Below, one piece after another: positions 61,321 through 64,000 of a stretch of DNA of 64,000 nucleotides (position 1 is its first letter; each line of letters opens with the position of its first letter). The translations under genes were made by a program, and so were the position numbers. Origin of the DNA: Mucilaginibacter cryoferens. Its GTDB lineage: Bacteria > Bacteroidota > Bacteroidia > Sphingobacteriales > Sphingobacteriaceae. The DNA lies in assembly GCF_014205845.1 (NCBI RefSeq), contig NZ_JACHCR010000028.1, forward strand, positions 36,598 through 100,597, given 5' to 3'. The notes below the pieces were generated by a model. It saw only the letters and a program-made list of their open reading frames with translations. It was not told where the DNA came from and did not search any database.

Positions 61321-62025
61321 TTAGGCCTTTCCAATCATCCGGTTAATTACATCCCGGTAGCTGTCGCTTAAAGGCACTTCGGTATTGATAAGCTTAATGC
61401 GTGCCCTGCGCAGTTGCGATACATGCTGCAGATTTACCAGGAATGATTTATGTACCCTGAAAAATTGATCGGCTGGTAACTGTAACTCTACAGCTTTAAG
61501 ACTAATGCGCGATAGCACGGGCTTTTGCAGATTGGCGAAATGGATTTTTACATAATCCTTCAAGCCTTCAATATACTCCACCTGGTCAAAACAAATTTTA
61601 ACAAGGTTATAATCGGCATGCAAAAAGAAATAGTTTTTTACAACTGGCTGCGGCACGTAGCTGCGGCGCAGCTCAAACAGATCGATGGCTTTGTGGCAGG
61701 CTTTTAAAAACCTGTCTAACGGTACCGGTTTTACCAGGTAGTCTATCACATCCAGTTCAAATCCCTCTACAGCAAATTTTTCATAGGCGGTTACAAATAT
61801 TACCATGGGCCGGTTGGTAAGGCTTTTAATAAGCTGTAGGCCATTAATGCCCGGCATGTATATATCGCAGAAAATGAGGTCGATGTGCTCTTTTTGCATA
61901 GCCAGTATAGCCTCGCCGGCATTGCGGCAGCGGGCGGCAATTTGTATACTGTGTACATGTTTTAAACTATCTTCCAGCAAATCAAGCGCCAGCGGTTCGT
62001 CATCAATAATCAGGCATTTCATCAT
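61321..62025 (-). CDS. LytTR-type response regulator
   Basis: A 234-residue regulator. The receiver domain has acidic DDE at residues 8-10, the phospho-acceptor D54 (IFCDIYMPG) and a switch Thr/Lys (FVTAYEKFA, VKPVPLDRF). The C-terminal LytTR DNA-binding domain begins near residue 135 (YFFLHADYNLVKICFDQVEYIEG). It overlaps the sensor kinase gene by 4 bp (ATGA), the normal arrangement. The downstream TonB receptor gene is a plausible target. Confidence 0.94.
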   Translation of the reverse strand: MMKCLIIDDEPLALDLLEDSLKHVHSIQIAARCRNAGEAILAMQKEHIDLIFCDIYMPGINGLQLIKSLTNRPMVIFVTAYEKFAVEGFELDVIDYLVKPVPLDRFLKACHKAIDLFELRRSYVPQPVVKNYFFLHADYNLVKICFDQVEYIEGLKDYVKIHFANLQKPVLSRISLKAVELQLPADQFFRVHKSFLVNLQHVSQLRRARIKLINTEVPLSDSYRDVINRMIGKA

Positions 62026-63056
62026 TTTAATTCGAGTTGTAGCATTACGGTATAAATCTGATCGTCTTTATTGATATACAAATTATGTGTATCGGGGTAT
62101 AACAAAGCCAGGCGCCGTTTTACGTTGGTTAAACCTATGCCGCTATCATTATCTTTACATTGTTCGGCAGGGTTGTAAAAGTTTTGTACGCTAAATCGCA
62201 GATGCTTTTCATCTGCAAACAGATCTACTACAATACTGGGGTTCTCTATTTCGCCGGTGCCGTGTTTAAAAGCATTTTCCACAAAGGGAATCAGCAGCAT
62301 CGGTTCGATAGTTTTTTCGGATGCTTGTATGTCTGATTTGAAATAGATCTTCACCTGGTCGCCAAAGCGCAGTTGTTGTAACTCGATATAACTGCGCAGG
62401 TAATCTTCTTTTTTATATACTGTTACCATTTCGGCATCAGTAACATACAGCATGTAACGCAATAATTTAGATAATTGTATCAGCGTGGGTTCAACGGCAG
62501 CGGGTTTTAAGCGCGAAAGCGCCACAGCGCTGTTAATTACATTAAAAATAAAATGAGGACTGATCTGCGAACGCAAAAAAGCCAATTCGGATAGGAGCGA
62601 GGCATTGGCGATATCCTTCTTCTTATCCATAGCCTTAAACTGATCGGCCAGGTAATGATAAGCAAAGCTTCCCGCAGTTATAGAAAGCAACGGAAAAATG
62701 ATAAAATACGGCCCGGAAAAAGGCACATGCCCACTCATCCTTTTTATTTCGGGTAGGGGTAAGTGCGGTCGGGTGTATATAAGCAATATGTTAAATACCA
62801 CAAAAGAAACAAATAAAGCTATAAAATACAGCCAGATGTTTTTCTTTAATACCTTAGGGATCAATAAAAAGGCATTTAGGTAAAATTCGGCCGCCAATAC
62901 GAGATTAAAAATGATGATACGCCCGGGCGAAAATAAATGTTGCGGCATGCCCCGCATATCTGGCCGGGAAATGATGGGGGTAAAAATAATAAGTGCCCAA
63001 AATAACAGGTGGATAAAAATCTCAATAACGAGGGCCGGCTTTATGCGGTTAAACAT
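62022..63056 (-). CDS. LytS/YehU-type sensor histidine kinase
   Basis: A 344-residue membrane kinase with four N-terminal hydrophobic segments and a His_kinase domain. The phospho-acceptor is H168 in RSQISPHFIFNVINS. The ATPase part has the N-box VENAFKHG and GIGLTNVKRRLALLYP. No extracellular sensor domain is present, so the signal is sensed within the membrane segments. It pairs with the LytTR regulator encoded next. Confidence 0.94.
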   Translation of the reverse strand: MFNRIKPALVIEIFIHLLFWALIIFTPIISRPDMRGMPQHLFSPGRIIIFNLVLAAEFYLNAFLLIPKVLKKNIWLYFIALFVSFVVFNILLIYTRPHLPLPEIKRMSGHVPFSGPYFIIFPLLSITAGSFAYHYLADQFKAMDKKKDIANASLLSELAFLRSQISPHFIFNVINSAVALSRLKPAAVEPTLIQLSKLLRYMLYVTDAEMVTVYKKEDYLRSYIELQQLRFGDQVKIYFKSDIQASEKTIEPMLLIPFVENAFKHGTGEIENPSIVVDLFADEKHLRFSVQNFYNPAEQCKDNDSGIGLTNVKRRLALLYPDTHNLYINKDDQIYTVMLQLELK

Positions 63057-63236
63057 GCCGGCTAAGGTAAAGGCAAATAGGTGCCGTATTAAATAGAATA
63101 GACCATTTGGCTAAATGTGCCGACGAAAGCCCTTTTTTAGATAGTTGATATTGCTTACCGTCATAGCAACTATCTAATTTTAACATTAGCTTACAAATAT
63201 ATGTACTGCCGGTAAATGTGCATTGCAAATTTTACT

Positions 63237-63244
63237 TATATTTG
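63237..63244 (+). promoter_or_regulatory. -7 box upstream of tmRNA
   Basis: TATATTTG is a perfect TAnnTTTG, 48 bp before the mature 5' end, which RNase P would trim. Confidence 0.5.
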
Positions 63245-63292
63245 TACCCTTAACTGCAAACTGCCTCACCGGCAATAGCGAACTCAAAAAAT

Positions 63293-63658
63293 GGGGTCGA
63301 CCGGAATTGACAGGATGGAGATAAGTAGGTAAGCATGCAGCGCGTTGGGTGAATTAGCGCTTTAATCTGAACGCTCAAACTTACAAATGGCGAAAATAAC
63401 TACGCCTTAGCTGCCTAATTTAGAATTAGCATAGCTTTTGTCCCGCCGGTTCTCCGTTTCATTGGATCGGCATCAGGGGCATCGACAAATGAAACTGGCC
63501 TGCTTGGGGTGTGATAAGCGGGCGAGATAAAGCACCTACGGAACACGGTACAGGTAAGCGACTGACCTTCCTGTTCCCGACAATTAAACAGAAGCTAAGC
63601 ATGTAGAAAGCTTACCTTATACCATGTTTGGACGAGGGTTCGAATCCCTCCGGCTCCA
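63293..63658 (+). ncRNA. ssrA: tmRNA
   Basis: The transfer-messenger RNA that rescues stalled ribosomes. The 5' GGGGTCG pairs (with G-U) with CGGCTCC at the 3' end, forming the acceptor stem. The T-arm is GGGTTCGAATCCCTC. The open frame at 63389-63418 encodes the tag GENNYALAA followed by TAA, the Bacteroidota-type tag ending in LAA for ClpXP. CCA is not encoded, since ACTAAG follows the discriminator A. A terminator lies about 28 bp downstream. Confidence 0.95.
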
Positions 63659-63682
63659 CTAAGCATGTTTTAAAGAACATCA

Positions 63683-63717
63683 AAAACGCTGTAAATGAAT
63701 CATTTACGGCGTTTTTT
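63683..63717 (+). terminator. Terminator after tmRNA
   Basis: AACGCTGTAAATGA pairs with TCATTTACGGCGTT with one G-T/T-G interruption, followed by TTTTT. Confidence 0.8.
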
Positions 63718-63756
63718 GTTTATAGCCTATTCAAATAAAACCAAATAATCGCATAC

Positions 63757-63811
63757 TTCTGGTGACCTATTGGTGACCTGTAGGGGTTAAAAGCCCAATA
63801 GGTCACCAGAA
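63757..63811. repeat. GGTGACC inverted and direct repeats downstream of tmRNA
   Basis: TTCTGGTGACCTATTGG (63757-63773) and CCAATAGGTCACCAGAA (63795-63811) are perfect 17-bp inverted copies. GGTGACC is also directly repeated at 63761 and 63772. The position behind tmRNA suits integrase arm sites of a past or present integrated element. Confidence 0.7.
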
Positions 63812-63911
63812 AGCTTATAAAGTGCTGTTATTGAGCATGTTCAGCCATTAAACATCTTGATAGCAGCCATAAAAGGAACTAATTTTATAACTTTTAAAGC
63901 TTAAAGTGGAT
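63812..63911. other. Unassigned stretch between repeats
   Basis: AT-rich; no ORF, hairpin or repeat recognised. Confidence 0.4.
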
Positions 63912-64000
63912 ATTCCGGGGAAGTTGACCAGTAATTCATAGATAAAGAGTAAAGTGATTCCGCTGGAAATTGACCAGTGCATTCCGGGTCAAGTTGACCA
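63912..64000. mobile_element. Array resembling IS21-family terminal repeats (runs off window)
   Basis: Three imperfect copies of ATTCCGGGGAAGTTGACCAG lie at 63912-63931, 63957-63977 and 63981-64000 in the same orientation. Multiple short terminal repeats at each end are a feature of IS21-family elements. Neither istA nor istB is visible, so this could be an intact element starting here or an orphan end. Confidence 0.5.

Noticed and set aside
63659..64000. Protein-coding gene after tmRNA
   Set aside because: No start-to-stop frame of credible length is present; the region is terminator, inverted repeats and IS-like ends.

Overview
The window reads as chromosomal DNA of a Sphingobacteriaceae-type Bacteroidota, closest in style to Mucilaginibacter or Pedobacter. 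Supporting signs are promoter -7 boxes of the form TAnnTTTG, almost no Shine-Dalgarno sequences, a tmRNA tag GENNYALAA, a TonB-dependent receptor paired with a DUF4249 lipoprotein, a subclass A2-like beta-lactamase and a Bacteroidota-type histidine operon. Genus is inference.

Layout. 1-2503: 3' end of an NlpC/P60 peptidase, a WD40 protein and a class A beta-lactamase. 2596-10438: a complete histidine operon on the minus strand (hisG-D-C-B-H-A-F-IE) with its own promoter and a previously unlisted 19-codon leader peptide containing seven His codons. 10552-12724: a GT-C-like membrane protein and gmhB. 13195-19197: gltBD glutamate synthase with a terminator. 19397-23823: DUF4142 lipoprotein, DUF763 protein, a 240-bp nested palindrome and cydAB. 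24185-39529: a plant-polysaccharide sugar island with a GH106-type rhamnosidase, a LacI regulator, xylB-xylA-sodium symporter, then uxuA-uxaC-kdgK-eda-hexuronate MFS. It feeds xylose into the pentose phosphate pathway and glucuronate to pyruvate plus glyceraldehyde-3-phosphate, but fructuronate reductase (UxuB) is absent. 39646-55037: mostly housekeeping genes (msrA, corA, wbqC-like, lpxL-like, GT2, MscS-like channel, aroQ, xerD, prmC, ribD, EamA, yigZ, mgtE, bioB). 55314-63056: small hypothetical proteins, an acyltransferase-3, and a LytS/LytTR two-component system next to the TonB receptor/DUF4249 pair. 63293-63658: tmRNA, followed by a possible integration region with GGTGACC repeats and an array resembling IS21 ends at the window edge.

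The most unusual content is between the genes. (1) At least ten short tandem arrays with strict or degenerate 7-bp periodicity (a few with 8 bp) lie in gene gaps, run over stop codons (hisIE, xylB) and even into the prmC reading frame. They recall the heptanucleotide STRR repeats of cyanobacteria. (2) A family of roughly 90-bp paired-hairpin elements with AGCCCC ends begins exactly at, or within two bases of, the stop codon of hisG, hisB, gmhB, msrA, xerD and (variant) the symporter gene. Two copies have been translated into new protein ends (HisH N-terminus, PrmC C-terminus). (3) Two 93-bp palindromes are inverted copies of each other inside the his operon. (4) Several genes have a -7 box only 4-5 bases before the ATG, suggesting leaderless mRNAs.
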